NCBI GenBank assembly: GCA_025506515.1
Contig: CM046444.1
Location: forward strand, 69,419,068 to 69,483,067
Direction of reading: 5' to 3'
DNA length: 64,000 nucleotides
DNA from: Flaveria trinervia
Taxonomy: Eukaryota; Streptophyta; Magnoliopsida; Asterales; Asteraceae
Shown here: positions 45,319-57,943 of the stretch, in pieces
Numbering within the stretch: position 1 is the first letter of the stretch
Layout: every line of letters begins with the position of its first letter
The notes under the pieces: model-generated
The model's database searches: none
What the model was told of the DNA's origin: nothing
Seen by the model: only the letters and a program-made list of their open reading frames with translations
Translations under genes and position numbers: made by a program

Positions 45319-46836
45319 TAGCTTGAGGTGAAGGAGATGGTGTAGAAGAGGAATCCTTTGGCTTGGATCTCCTTTTCTGGGGTTTCAACACAGGACCATC
45401 AAGTTGGTTAACTCTTCCCAACAAATGTTGAACCATCATTACCAGCTGTGTCTGATTCTGGGAAAGAGCTTTCAGCTCTTCAGACACATTGGTATTGGTG
45501 TTTGATGATGAGTTCTTGTGTTGCACCATCTTCTTTTGAGCAACCTCAGCTATTGCCTGTTGCACTCCTTCCCTTTTAGATTTCTTTTTGGACATAGGAG
45601 TAACAGGATTTGATGCTGCTGGTACAAACTTGGACTCAAACTCAGTTTTCATTTTAGCCAAGTTTTCTTTATTTTCTCCTTTTGTTTGAGTTTGGATCCC
45701 TTTTGTACCAACAATCATCTGTGAGATGATTGAATAGACCACATATTTCACATGGTTTCTTCTTCATCTTCTGTTGATCATCAACTGAAGAAGATGAAAC
45801 TACTGAAGACTTGCTCTTCAGCAGTTTAGAAGCACTTTTTGCCTTCTTGTCACCTCCCTTAGTAGGCTTCAAATCCTTCCTACTAACAGTTTTCTTCTCT
45901 TTAGTGCTGTCAGTTATTGGGATTTGAACTCCAGATGTTATCCCCTGCTCTCCAGTACTCTCAGTACTTCTAGGGATAACACTTGGGTTGATCAACTCAT
46001 TGATCATGTGAGTGTCAGCAGTTGAACCATCAATCAGCTGATAGGTTCACAGAGGGATTACTACTGACTTCAACTACTGATGGTGCTTTATCAAGTAGTG
46101 AATCACATGATGAGGTGGATTGGTCATTACTTTCTCCATCAGATTCTACTCCTGCTCTTGAAGCAAAATCTGTAGGAGGAACAGTGTGATTATAACCAAT
46201 TCCAAACTTCACATTGGAAGCTGTTTGCTTACTAAGAAGCATTTCAAAGCCCTTGCAAGATTGTACCCATCGATCACACTCTACTTGGGTGACAGCAAGA
46301 GTATCTTGAGGTCTTTGTACTTCTCTAAGAGTACATCCTCCTAGCCTTATCATCAGAAATTTGGCATTTAATTTATAAATCTCATCAGTTTTCTCTTTCA
46401 GCACAGACTCAAACTCAGCTTTATTTTGGAAATTATTTGTTCTATCTCTACATTTTTATTGATTAAAGCCACATTGCTTCTCTAATAGAGGCAAATGCTG
46501 CTATGCAAGTTTCAGAACATAATTTGGCCTTAGCCTCAGAGGATACCTGTGATACCTGTGTTGAAGAGGTACTTGAGATGATCCATCAGAGGATTCCAAA
46601 GCCATGAGAGCTAGATTTCCAAAAGGATGCTCACCACCATGTTGACCAGCACCTGAGAGCAGTTGTTCATGACCAGACACATCATCTGGTAAGCTGCTCC
46701 AGTCAACAACTCCTGGTGTGAAGAAGCTGTGTTGTTGAAGTTGATTAGGTTGATGAGATTGGGATGGTTGAGGCTCAGGGAGTGCATGTGGTTGCTGAGC
46801 AGTGGGTGCTTGAACCTGGCCTGGTTGTGGCATGTA
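45233..46836 (-). pseudogene. A(-) gag, second part
   Basis: This continues from 55059 across C(+). It begins in the Gln/Pro-rich linker (MPQPGQVQAPTAQQP), then FFTPGVVDWSSLPDD (near 46720), a charged helical region, and an intact second zinc knuckle CEICGLFNHLTDDC (near 45750). A Lys-rich tail with LKALSQNQTQLVMMVQHLLG follows, ending KVWVSKTN at 45233. Breaks near 46500, 46400, 46030 and 45750 separate the open pieces. The last 86 bases overlap the start of the pol frame. Confidence 0.85.
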
Positions 46837-46841
46837 ATAGC

Positions 46842-47845
46842 TGTTGGATTCTGTGTGCCCAGACACTTAGAATATTGATGTGGTTAGTACGTTATGATCC
46901 AAGTCGGGTTATACCCAATAACAAGCTTGGCAAACACCAATTATATTTAATTGATGATATGATCATGCAATTAAATATTTACACCAATTTAAAATGGGTT
47001 TTCTAAATAAATTGCATATGAGATGGAACAAATTGTTAGGATAATTTGTTGATGAGTTTGCTGTTATTCTTGTCATTTAAAGGGGTTTAAATAACAACTT
47101 ATAACACATGAGTGTACTTTAATTAAAATTGTTAATTAAAGAGCACATGTCACATTTTAATTTTGGTCTAGAAAGTACCCTTTTATTGTGTGACATATGA
47201 CAAGTAACAATGTGTAATGTGTTATAAATTTTTAGAGGGAAATGGGTTTTGAATTCCTTTTGTCTTGGCCGCCCCTTGCTTGGGATTGGACCAATTTTCC
47301 TCTTGAAAATTGACAACACTTTAATACATACACACACTCAATGCTCTCAATGATTCATTCATGCAATTTTTACCAAAACACAATCTCTCTCCCTCTCTCT
47401 CTAAACCTTACGGATTTTCAGCAGAAAGGGAGGTTTCATTTGGCCTTTGGTGGTGTTATTCTCCTAACTAGAAGGTGGGTTGCATACAAGCTTGGGTATA
47501 CTAGCTTGAGGATCTCCTCTTCTTGGAGTCTTGGCCGATTTTGACATCTCCATCTCCATCAAACCCACGGTTTTTGGCAGCCCCTTTTGGAGTGTTATTA
47601 TCCACTGCTGAAAGGTAGTTTTGGCAGCTTCATATGGTTGTCTATTATGGATGTTTTATGTGTTCATAGCTTGTTAATCCACATAAATGATCCTATTGTT
47701 ATGGGTTTGTTTATTTGTATATAATCATCATAAAACATGGATTTTCAGATCTAAAATCATGTTTTAAATACATATTTATCCGCTGCTGCGTTTTTCTGAA
47801 ATACCAAGAGGATAAAACGGGTTTTATCTTCAAATAAACCCAACA
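46842..47845 (+). repeat. 5' LTR of C(+)
   Basis: TGTTGGATTCTGTGTGCCC to AATAAACCCAACA. A possible TATA box is TTATAAATT near 47222. The segment CTTGGCCGCCCCTTGC is followed by a CT-rich run (CTCTCTCCCTCTCTCTCT, near 47384-47402). Confidence 0.95.
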
Positions 47846-47846
47846 A

Positions 47847-47860
47847 TGGCATCAAGAGCC
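47847..47860 (+). other. Primer-binding site of C(+)
   Basis: TGGCATCAAGAGCC begins one base after the LTR. It resembles the iMet site with one substitution and one extra A. Confidence 0.7.
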
Positions 47861-49272
47861 GGTTATGTGGATGACTTGCTTGTTTTATCTTTTGAAATTG
47901 GTTTTAAAAGATGATATTAGACATGTTATAGGCTGATTTTGGGCTGTTATAGTTTATATGAATGATTCCCCAAACTTTCAAGGTCATATCACACATGCTA
48001 GTGATTAGACCTTGAAAGAAACATATTATGAATGTTGGTTGTTTGGACAATGATTAAAACCCAAAATTTCAGTTTATGTTGGCTGAAATTTGGGGTTTTA
48101 AATGGGGTTTTCATTATATGAATAGATGATATGATCATTGGTTGTTTAGTGCATAACCTAGCTTGTGGCCTTGTGTTGTTTTGGATGATTCTAGTGGTTG
48201 TTTTATTCATTCAATTTGGTTGTAATATTTGTGTTTATTCATTTGGGTTGTAATTATTCATTCATTTGGTTAATAATAGATTAGGTTCATTTCCTTTACT
48301 AAAAATGTATTAGGATACAATTTTGTAAAAGGAAGATGTACAAGATCAGACCCTAAGATGGACCAAAGACACAAGAAACATGGAGCATTTGGATGCGGTT
48401 TCTAGTGGGAGGTTCTTGGAACCTTTATGATATGTTTGACCCTTAGAAAGACCAAAGACAACACTTGTGATGGCAAACAAGTGTTGTCAACATAAGGGCT
48501 ATGGTTATGCACATATGATTGTTTATGTTTTATGCTTGGTTGATTGTTTATTGTTTGATTGTTTGGTTGATGTTTTGACATGCATAACAAACTCATTAAT
48601 AATCATAACAATCTGAAAATTGATGGTTCTTTAAAGTTAATAAAAGTTATTAAAATGGTTTGATTTTAAAGATTAAAATTGGTTTTAATCTAAGAACCAT
48701 AGGGTACCTTGTATTTGAAAGCATACAAATACAAGTACATAGAGTTTTCTAAACTAGAATTAAGAAATCTCTAAAATTATAAAACGAGATCAACACCGTC
48801 CTTTTACACAACACTTGAGTCACTTGGGAACTCTTAGTGGGATAAAGGTCCCCAACCATTTTGAGGGAACTTGTGATTTGAGGTGAGAATGCCTTACTTA
48901 TGGGATAAAGGTCACCTAACCATTTGTTTTGGCAAACTCACACATGGGTGTAAGTAGGATGTCTTGATTTGCAAACCATGTTAAATGGATCACCTACAAT
49001 ATGGTTTCCAAATGGTGTTGATGGGATTAACATGCCGACTTTACATATGATGTTCAATAAGTCGATCCCATACCTCTAGAAGTTGCAAATGGTTGCAATC
49101 GTCAATCGTTGACCACCTTATTAATTTAAATCGTGGGATAAAGGTCACCTAACCACAATTTAAATGTAATGTTGGGTTCTAGATTTTAATATAAAATTGA
49201 CCTTAAAAGGCATAAATATTAAAATTAGCAATATCGAAAATACTAAAATTGATCTTTGTTAAAATTTTGTAG
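47861..49272 (+). other. Long leader of C(+), with a thrice-repeated conserved motif
   Basis: Non-coding, 1.4 kb. The motif GATAAAGGTCACCTAACC or a close form is at 48837-48858, 48901-48923 and 49133-49156, each next to sequence conserved with C(-) in the same order. It also contains T/G-rich stretches and an ATTCATTTGGT repeat near 48206-48270. No ORF is convincing. It could hold packaging or translation signals (inference). Confidence 0.8.
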
Positions 49273-52200
49273 ATGGCCACCAATAATGAAAATCACGATA
49301 ACTCGTCCGCCTCAAACCAATCACTACGAGCGATCCTCCAAAAGGAACGTCTAAATCACAACAACTTCATCGATTGGTATCGAAACTTGAGAATCGTTCT
49401 CAAGCAAGAGAGAAGATCGTACGTTTTAGACGACCCTATCCCTGATCAACCTAGCGAGGATGATGAGGAGGCCTTGAATGATTGGCTAAAGTACACTGAG
49501 GACTCCGTCCAAGTGTCTTGTCTCATGCTAGCAAGCATGACTCCGGATCTCCAAAAGGAGTATGAACATCACGGAGCTTACGACATGATAACCCAGCTGA
49601 AGGAAACGTTCCAACAGCAAGCAAGGGTTGAGCGGTTCGAAACGGTTCGAGCGCTCCATGCATGTCGTATGGACGACAACCAATCTGTTTCATCTTATGT
49701 ACTTAAGATGAAAAGTCATATTGACCGCCTCGAGAGGCTAAACTGCCCCGTCTCGAAGGAGTTGGCCACGGATTTGATCCTAAATGGCCTAACCAAGAAG
49801 TTCGAGACATTCGTGTTGAACTACAACATGAATGCATGGGACAAAAGCATTGGTGAACTTCACTCAATGCTCAAAACGGCCGAGGCGGCCATGGGTAAAA
49901 GGGTTTTACCCGTTCTCACCATCAATGAAGGTGGGAACAACAAAAGGCCTCATCCCGCACCCAAGGCAAAGGTTGCCAAGGGTAAGGGACATACGTGGGG
50001 AAAGGGAAAAGGGTGGTAAGGGTACCACCCAAACCACAAGAGAAGAAGCAAAAGGTTGCTACAAATGACCCATGCTTCAAGTGTGGGGAGATAGGACATT
50101 GGGCAAGGAATTGTCCTGTCCATCTCCAAGAGTTGAAAGCAAAGAGGGATGCCGGGCAGACCTCAGGTACAATATACATGATACATATTGATCTTAATGT
50201 TACATCTTCAAACACAAGGGTATTAGATACCGGATGTGGAACTCATATTTGCAATTTGTTGCAGGGGTTCACAAGAAGTAGGGACTTCAAGAAAGGGGAT
50301 GTTAGCCTCTTCATGGGCAATGGAACTAAAGTCTTAGTTGAAGCTCGTGGGGACTACATCCTAAGACTTCCAAGTGGTTTGGAAGTTATTTTGAAGAATG
50401 TTTTGTATGCTCCTAGTTTGACTAGGAACATTATTTCTGTATCTCAATTAAGACATTATGATTATGTATTATCTTTTATTGAAAATGATATTCATGTTTC
50501 TTTAAATGGTATGTTCTATTTTAAAGCTATTCCAATTAATGGTATTTATGAATTGGTTCATGAAAATACTTTAAATAGTTCATTGTACCAAACTAACACC
50601 AAGAAACTCAAGTTGGACTTAAGTGACACCTATCTTTGGCATTGTCGTCTTGGTCATATAAACAAGAAACGTTTACAAACACTTCAAAAGAATGGTCTTT
50701 TAAAAACAAATGAATGTGATTCATTTGATGTTTGTGAGTCTTGTTTACAAGGTAAGATGACTAAGGCACCCTTTAGTGGAACTACCGAAAGGGCAAAAGA
50801 TTTATTAGGAATCATACATTCGGATGTATGTGGTCCTTTTAAGCCAATGACTAGGAATGGTGAAAGATACTTCATTACCTTTACCGACGATTATAGTCGC
50901 TATGGGTATGTGTACTTGTTAAGGCACAAAGACGAAGCTTTTGAAATGTTCAAAATCTTCAAAATGAAGTAGAAAATCAACTCAACAAGTCAATTAAAAT
51001 TCTTCGTACGGATAGGGGAGGTGAATACCTAAGTGATGCCTTTCAAAATCATCTTAGGAGTTGTGGGATTGTCTCACAACTCACTCCACCTGGAACACCA
51101 CAACATAATGGTGTGTCTGAGAGGAGGAATCGAACCTTATTATATGGTCCGATCTATGATGGCTAGAAGCACATTACCTCTATCATTTTGGGGTTTCGCT
51201 CTGCTCTCCGCGGCCCGTATTCTAAATATGGCCCCAACCAAAAAGGTAGAAAGGACACCTTTTGAGATATGGCATGGAAGAGTTCCATCCCTATCGTACT
51301 TAAGGGTTTGGGGATGTGAGGCTTATGTTAAGACTCCCACCCTAAACAAATTGGATGTCCGATCCACCAAGTGTATCTTTATTGGATATCCTAGAGATTC
51401 TATGGGATATTATTTCTATGATCCAATGGAACAAAAGGTGTTTGTTGCCAGAAAGGGTGAGTTCTTAGAAGCAAAGTTCCTTATGGAAGGAGCTAGCAGT
51501 AGAACAGTGGATCTTGAGGAAGATCAAGAACCACAGCCCAATGCACGTTTGGTTGAAACTAGCACTCAACATGAGGATGTTGAGGATGATCAAGTGGTTG
51601 ATCAATACACACAACACGTTCGCAGAAGTGGTAGAACTAGTAATCCACCTGAAAGATATGGATTTTTCATGGATGGATGCTATGTGATAGATTCTGATGA
51701 ACCAACCACATACCATGATGCAATGTCCAACACGGATTGTGACAAATGGCTTGAAGCCATGAACGTTGAGATGCAATCCATGTATGACAATCAAGTATGG
51801 GACTTGGTTGTACCACCTCTTAACTCCAAGATAGTTGGAAGTAAGTGGGTTTTCAAGAAGAAAACCGATATGCATGGAAACTTGGATACTTATAAAGCTA
51901 GACTTGTAGCAAAGGGTTTCACTCAAACTCAAGGCGTTGATTATGATGAAACCTTCTCACCTGTTGCGATGCTGAAGTCTATAAGGATATTGTTTGCCAT
52001 AGCTGCTCATTATGATTATGAGATTTGGCAAATGGATGTCAAAACCGCTTTCCTAAATGGATATCTTGAGGAAGATGTCTATATGGTTCAGCCTGAAGGT
52101 TTTGTCGATCCAATACATCCTAATAAAGTATGCAAGTTAAAGAAATCAATCTATGGATTGAAACAAGCATCGAGAAGCTGGAATCACCGTTTTGATGAGG

Positions 52201-53278
52201 AAGTAAAGAAATTTGGTTTCATCAAAAACGCTGATAAGGCTTGTGTGTATAAGAAGGCTAGTGGGAGCACAAAACTTTCCTAGTATTGTATGTTGATGAC
52301 ATACTACTATTTGGAAATGACATTCCAACCTTGGAAGGTGTAAAAACCTGGCTTGGAAGTTGTTTTCCATTAAGGATCTTGGTGAAGCGCCTATATTCTG
52401 GGAATAAAGATCTATAGGGATAGATCAAGGCGGTTGATTGGTTTGAATCAAAGTGCATATATTGATAAAATCTTGAAAAGGTTCAAGATGGAGAATTCTA
52501 AGAAAGGTACCGTACCTATTCAAAGAGGAACCATATTGAGTACGACTCAATGTCCAAGCTCAAAGGAAGAGCAAGATAAATGAAGGCAATCCCATACGCA
52601 TCTGCTATAGGATCCATCATGTATGCAATGATATGCACTCGACCGGACGTGTCATGCGCCTTAAGCATGACAAGCCGTTACCAGCAGAATCCTGGAAACA
52701 GTCATTGGATGGCTGTTAAGAACATACTTAAGTACCTAAGGAGGACAAGAGATATGTTCCTGATCTATGGATCTGGTGACGAGGAACTCGTTGTAAAAGG
52801 TTACACGGATGCAAGTTTCCAAACCGATCGTGACGATTCACGATCACAATCGGGATACATTTTCATTCTGAATGGAGGAGCTGTCTCTTGGAAGAGCTCC
52901 AAGCAGGATGTGGTGGCTCTATCAACTACAGAATCAGAATATGTCGCCGCCTCATTGGCAGCTCAAGAAGCTGCATGGTTGAAGAAATTCATTGCCGATC
53001 TAGGGGTTGTCCCTTCCATTCAGGACCCCCTAGAAATTTTTTGTGACAACGAGGGTGCGATTGCTCAAATCAAGGAACCCCGTGCTCATCAAAAGACTAG
53101 GCACATTGAGCGGAGATTCAACTACATACGAGATGAAGTTGAAAAGGGAAAGATATGTATTCGCAAAGTTCACACGGATCAAAACGTTGCTGATCCTCTC
53201 ACGAAGCTCATTGAAAAGGCAAAGCATGAAGGTCATACTTGTGCCATGGGACTTCGATATTCTAGTGATTGGATATGA
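49273..53278 (+). pseudogene. C(+) gag-pol, nearly intact
   Basis: A single polyprotein frame from ATG 49273 (MATNNENHDNSS). Gag with a UBN2-type region (DLQKEYEHHGAYDMITQLKE), zinc knuckle CFKCGEIGHWARNC (50074-50115), protease LDTGCGTHI (50222), integrase zinc region (HCRLGHIN to CESCLQGK), integrase core (HSDVCGPFK; FTDDYSRYG), RT (GSKWVFKKKTD near 51838; MDVKTAFLNGYLEEDVYM near 52032; YVDD 52289-52300), RNase H (YTDASFQTDRDDSRSQSGY; STTESEYVAAS) and end at 53278. One-base shifts occur near 50017, 50970, 51110, 52283, 52360-52400 and 52579. Most are in homopolymers, for example AAAAT at 50966, so some may be sequencing errors. If so, this copy could be functional. Confidence 0.93.
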
Positions 53279-54048
53279 TCTGTAAATTTAGCATTTGGAT
53301 ATATGGAATTTTCTATTATTTGAATAAAATTATTTGGTTATAATGTTTCAAATAATATTCCAATTTAGCATGTTTAATCCATGAGTAAAATGTTTACTCT
53401 AAATGTCCGTAGTCGTTCATACTTGTGGGAACAAGTTTGAAGGTAAGACTATTATGAACTTGGATTGGTTGATATTCATAAGGATGAATATAGCAATGGG
53501 TTGCTACCAAAGTTCATAGATATTTGTGGGATACAAATATTGGACTAACCCGCATCTCAAATTTTACTACATGGAATCTTATTGATTGATCATAAGTAAT
53601 TTTGAGTAAAGGCGAATATCATTTGGTATCCTCCGACCTGAGATACATATTGGGTTTTGATATTCACCAAGTGTTACACCTTGAGCTTCTTCTTCACTGT
53701 CCTGAAATAGTGGACAGTACATAAGGGTATATTCAGGTATGACACGAGGTGTCTGTGAGAAAATATGTAGTCAAGATGGAATTTGTTCCTCTTATTCGTT
53801 GAGAGTTAGATGTCTAAGGCCTGATAAGTTAAATCAACAAGAAATGATCATTCTGTTCTTGGATTTAACATGACATCTGAAACAAAAGGATAGATGATTG
53901 ATTCACCTAAATCATTTCAAGTAGGGTACTTGAAAGGGATGATGTTATTGAATGGCTACAAGTCATGCGTATTAAGGGTAGTGAACCGTTGTTAGGCGGT
54001 ATTTACTGCTTGCATCAATCTTCTATGAATCTTGGGCAAGTGGGAGAT
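53279..54048 (+). other. 3' UTR and polypurine tract of C(+)
   Basis: Non-coding. The tract GGGCAAGTGGGAGAT ends at 54048, right before the 3' LTR. The first ~500 bp are conserved with C(-) 29743-30238. Confidence 0.85.
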
Positions 54049-55053
54049 TGTTGGATTCTGTGTGCCCAAGACACTTAGAATATTGATGTGGTTAGTACGT
54101 TATGATCCAAGTCGGTTATACCCAATAACAAGCTTGGCAAACACCAATTTATATTTAATTGATGATATGATCATGCAATTATATTTACACCAATTTAGAA
54201 AATGGGTTTTCTAAATAAATTGCATATGAGATGGAACAAATTGTTAGGATAATTTGTTGATGAGTTTGCTGTTATTCTTGTCATTTAAAGGGGTTTAAAT
54301 AACAACTTATAACACATGAGTGTACTTTAATTAAAATGTTTAATTAAAGCACATATGTCACATTTTAATTTTGGTCTAGAAAGTAACCTTTTATTGTGTG
54401 ACATATGACAAGTAACAATGTGTAATGTGTTATAAATTTTAAGAGGGAAATGGGTTTTGAATTCCTTTTGTCTTGGCCGCCCCTTGCTTGGATTGGACCA
54501 ATTTTCCTCTTGAAAATTGACAACACTTTAATACATACACACACTCAATGCTCTCAATGATTCATTCATGCAATTTTTACCAAAACACAATCTCTCTCCC
54601 TCTCTCTCTAAACCTTACGGATTTTCAGCAGAAAGGGAGGTTTCATTTGGCCTTTGGTGGTGTTATTCTTCCTAACTAGAAGGTGGGTTGCATACAAGCT
54701 TGGGTATACTAGCTTGAGGATCTCCTCTTCTGGAGTCTTGGCCGATTTTGACATCTCCATCTCCATCAAACCCACGGTTTTTGGCAGCCCCTTTTGGAGT
54801 GTTATTATCCACTGCTGAAAGGTAGTTTTGGCAGCTTCATAATGGTTGTCTATTATGGATGTTTTATGTGTTCATAGCTTGTTTAATCCACATAAATGAT
54901 CCTTATTGTTATGGGATTGTTTATTTGTATATTAATCATCATAAAACATGGATTTTCAGATCTAAAATCATGTTTTAAATACATATTTATCCGCTGCGTT
55001 TTTCTGAAATACCAAGAGGATAAAACGGGTTTTATCTTCAAATAAACCCAACA
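54049..55053 (+). repeat. 3' LTR of C(+)
   Basis: It pairs with 46842-47845. Differences by eye are mainly run-length changes (CCCAAGAC versus CCCAGAC, CGGTT versus CGGGTT) and a three-base CTG difference in GCTGCTGCG near 47783 versus 54994. Confidence 0.95.
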
Positions 55054-55058
55054 ATAGC

Positions 55059-56287
55059 AGGGGTATGGATATGGCATTGGCCCGTGTGGAACAAAATATG
55101 CAGGAGATTGTGGTTGATGATGATGACCAGAATTGACAGGTTGTTGCCCTCTGTTTTGTTGACTATTGCCAGGGAAAGTCACAAAAGGTGCAGGAGAGTT
55201 AGATCCAGATGATTACATTCTCTTGCAAAGTGTCCAGCCTGTGGCATTTATGACACTTCAACTTACTCTTGTCAAAACCAACTTTGGTTTTGCCAGAGAG
55301 TCCTGGGAATTCCTTCCAGTTCTTTTGTAGAACTTCTGAGATCTGATATTTATCAAGGCCATTTGGCTCAAAATATCCATCTCTTCTAAGTCATCATCAG
55401 CAATCCCCTTGAGATCATCCATGATGAAACATAGATTGTCACTATTACTACCAGCAGAATAACTATCAACACTCACAAAGGAAGACTCAGAAGTGTTTGT
55501 AGAGAAATCAATATGCTCATCATACTGGCTTTCAGATGACGCATATTCTGACTCTTGATGTCCAGTCAGGGCAGTGTTCCCTTGGACAAAATCCTCAGTA
55601 AGCTTGCCAGATGAAACCAATTTCCTTTTCTGCTCTATCTCTCTCTCGAATGTAAGCAGTTTCCCATGAAGTTGGGTGAGAGATAGGCGATCAACATGAG
55701 CATTTGAGCGTAGAACAATGGTATATGTGTTCTATCTCTCAAGCAGTGATCTTAGGAATCTATGGTTCATCTGACTCCTGGTATATTCATGTTTAACCAT
55801 TTTCAATTCAGAGATTAAACATGAAAACCGCTCAAATTGTTGAGTCAGAGTCTCACCTTTCTATGAGAGAAAGTCTCATATTGTTGGGCGAGGATTTCCC
55901 TGTTGTTTGCTAAAACCTCATCAGTACCACCAAATTGTTCTTTGATGGCATTCCAGAGGTCATGAGCAGACTCACAATGCAGAAGCCCAGAGTAAATCTC
56001 ATTAGGAATAGCCATAGCCAAAATTCCATGGGCTTTTGCATCGATTTCAAACAACTTCTTGTCCTCATCGGAGTATTGCTCCTTCTTCTTTGGAACCAAC
56101 TGGTTGTTTCCGGATCATTCACCATTGGCTTATGTGGTCCATGTACCACAGATGTCCAACAACCTGAGCTATTGACAGACAGGTGATGGAGCAATCTTCT
56201 TTGCCAAATGTTATACTCATTCCTCACCAAGATCGGAGGCTTGGTAGAGGATCCAGTATTGAAAGGATCATTCGAAGAAGTAGTCAT
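55059..56287 (-). pseudogene. A(-) gag, first part
   Basis: It starts at ATG 56287 (MTTSSNDPFNTGSSTKPP) with NEYNIWQRRLLHHLSVNSSG. The UBN2 region follows across a frameshift near 56099 (EIDAKAHGILAMAIPNEIYSG). Open piece 55620-55258 holds DLKGIADDDLEEMDILSQMA and FYKRTGRN. The first zinc knuckle lies near 55255-55210 (CHKCH, then GHFAREC in the adjacent frame). It ends in MPYPYPCY at the C(+) junction (55058). Confidence 0.85.
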
Positions 56288-56480
56288 GTGGAAATTCAGA
56301 CAGATTCAAGTAAAATCACAATAAATTTAGCTCAGAACCACACAAAACCTCAAATAAAACGGCCAGAAGCGATACACTCTCAATCTTTATGACAGATCCT
56401 TGCGAATTTGCTAATTCGATCAAACTTAGAGCGATTGAGCAGTTCAATGATCAATTGTTAGTTCGATCAATGATTAACCT
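56288..56480 (-). other. Short leader of A(-)
   Basis: About 190 bp between primer site and gag, matching 34287-34506 of A(+). Non-coding. The plus-strand ORF at 56183-56392 is a shadow. Confidence 0.8.
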
Positions 56481-56492
56481 GCTCTGATACCA
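56481..56492 (-). other. Primer-binding site of A(-)
   Basis: On the minus strand this reads TGGTATCAGAGC, exact, two bases inside the LTR edge. Confidence 0.92.
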
Positions 56493-56494
56493 TT

Positions 56495-57297
56495 TGTTAG
56501 GATCTCAGCTCTTGGTTTAATCGATTGAATAAATATAGCAGCGGAATAGCTCAGAATTAGACAAATTCAAACAAGAACATTCGATATAAGGCGATAAAAG
56601 AATGTTGTTATAGAGAGAGAAATATCCGACAAAAGGAATATTGCATTAAGATTGTCGGCCTCAAAGGCACGATTACAGGTGAGTCGTCCTTCCTTATAAA
56701 GGAAAGAATGACGTAGGCTGATGTCACTTGAAAGTGACATGTAACCATTTTATAACTACTGATGTTTAACAACTACTGAAGATGTCAACAACTGACATCT
56801 TCTTACAAATGTTCCTAAGTGTTAAACATCTTATTTACAACTACTGAAAAACATAAAACTACTGATACTACAACAACTGAAGAACAACCTCTTCAGTTGT
56901 TTACAAGTACTGAAAATGAAATAAAACTACTGAAAAGTAAACAAACTACTGAAAGGAAAATAAAACTACTGAAGAAGAAAAACCATCACAACAACTGAAG
57001 AAGCCCTCTTCAGCTGTTGTCATCAGCTGTTAACATCAGCTGATGTCTTCAGTACTTGAACATCAGACTTTGTCTTTCAGTTGTTGATCTTCAGTCTTTG
57101 TTCAGTACTTGTTGAAGTCTTCAGACTTTAGATCTTCAGCGGTTGTCTCAGTCTTTGTCTTCAGTACTTCAGATACTTCAGCAGTTGTATTCTTCAGACT
57201 TTGTAGAACAGCTGATCAGGTCTTCTTCAGCTGTTGTGATGACTTGTGGGACTTAGAGGTTTCTCTGATCAGGCTCATTGGTTCTTTTGGTCCAACA
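56495..57297 (-). repeat. 5' LTR of A(-)
   Basis: On the plus strand TGTTAGGATCTCAGC to TTTTGGTCCAACA. On the minus strand the promoter region reads CTTTATAAGGAAGG (56691-56704). It would drive transcription leftward, converging on the A(+) promoter at 34029. The ORF 57109-57309 is not a gene. Confidence 0.95.
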
Positions 57298-57302
57298 GAA
57301 AG

Positions 57303-57943
57303 AGTTTGAAGACTACTAAAGAGGCCGTCAAGAAAGCAAACAATGCTTCCAAAGCATTAAAGAACAAGTCTTCTGTTGCTTCACCCTCTTTAGTTGATGA
57401 TCAACCTAAGATGAAGAAGAAACCATGTGAAGTATGTGGTTTGTTCAATCATCTTACAGATGATTGTTGGTACAAAAGAGGTTCCAAACTCAAACAAAAA
57501 GAAGAAATTAATGATAAAATGGTAAAAATGAAAACTGAGTTTGAGACCACATTTGTATCAGCAACATCAAATCCTGTAACCCTTAAGTCATCAAAGAAAT
57601 CCAAAAAGGAAGGGGTTAAACAGGTGACAGCTGAGGGTGCTCAAAAGAAAAAGGTGCAACATAGGACTTATCAAACTCCACTAGCAATGTGTCTGATGAG
57701 CTGAAAGCTTTATCACAAAATCAGACACAGCTGGTAATGATGGTACAACATCTGTTGGGTAGAGTTAACCAACTAGATTCTCCTATGTTGAAACCACAGA
57801 AAAGGAGGTCCAAGCCAAAGGACTCCTCTTCTACACCATCTTCTTCCTCTCAGGCTGTTGTTTCAAATAAACCTGTTAGTTTACCATCTATTGATGAGAC
57901 CAGGCCCAAAACCAAAAAGGTTTGGGTCTCTAAAACTAACTAA
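57303..57943 (+). pseudogene. A(+) gag, second part
   Basis: It resumes after A(-) with SLKTTKEAVKKANNASK, then an intact second zinc knuckle CEVCGLFNHLTDDC (57427-57468), a Lys-rich tail, a frameshift near 57680, LKALSQNQTQLVMMVQHLLG and the end KVWVSKTN at 57943. The pol frame (+1) is already open over the last 86 bases. Confidence 0.88.

Larger units (their letters stand above)
46842..55053 (+). mobile_element. Element C(+): complete copia element, youngest insertion
   Basis: The target duplication ATAGC (46837-46841, 55054-55058) flanks two near-identical ~1.0 kb LTRs. Between them are a primer site, a 1.4 kb leader, one gag-pol frame (49273-53278, broken by a few single-base shifts), a 3' UTR and a polypurine tract. 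No third ORF. It interrupts A(-) gag. Almost all LTR-LTR differences seen are one-base length changes in runs or short repeats, so it is the most recent event in the nest. Copia order is clear; I do not assign a lineage. Confidence 0.97.
36701..57297 (-). mobile_element. Element A(-): complete Sirevirus-like copia, nested in A(+) gag
   Basis: The target duplication GAAAG (36696-36700, 57298-57302) flanks paired LTRs (36701-37502, 56495-57297), which are nearly identical by eye apart from roughly fifteen small differences. Reading leftward from 57297: LTR, primer site, leader, gag (split by C(+)), pol, spacer, ORF3, polypurine tract, LTR. Without C(+) it is about 12.4 kb, in the Sirevirus range. 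It is the same family as its host element A(+), in opposite orientation, so the two form a long imperfect inverted repeat. Confidence 0.95.
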
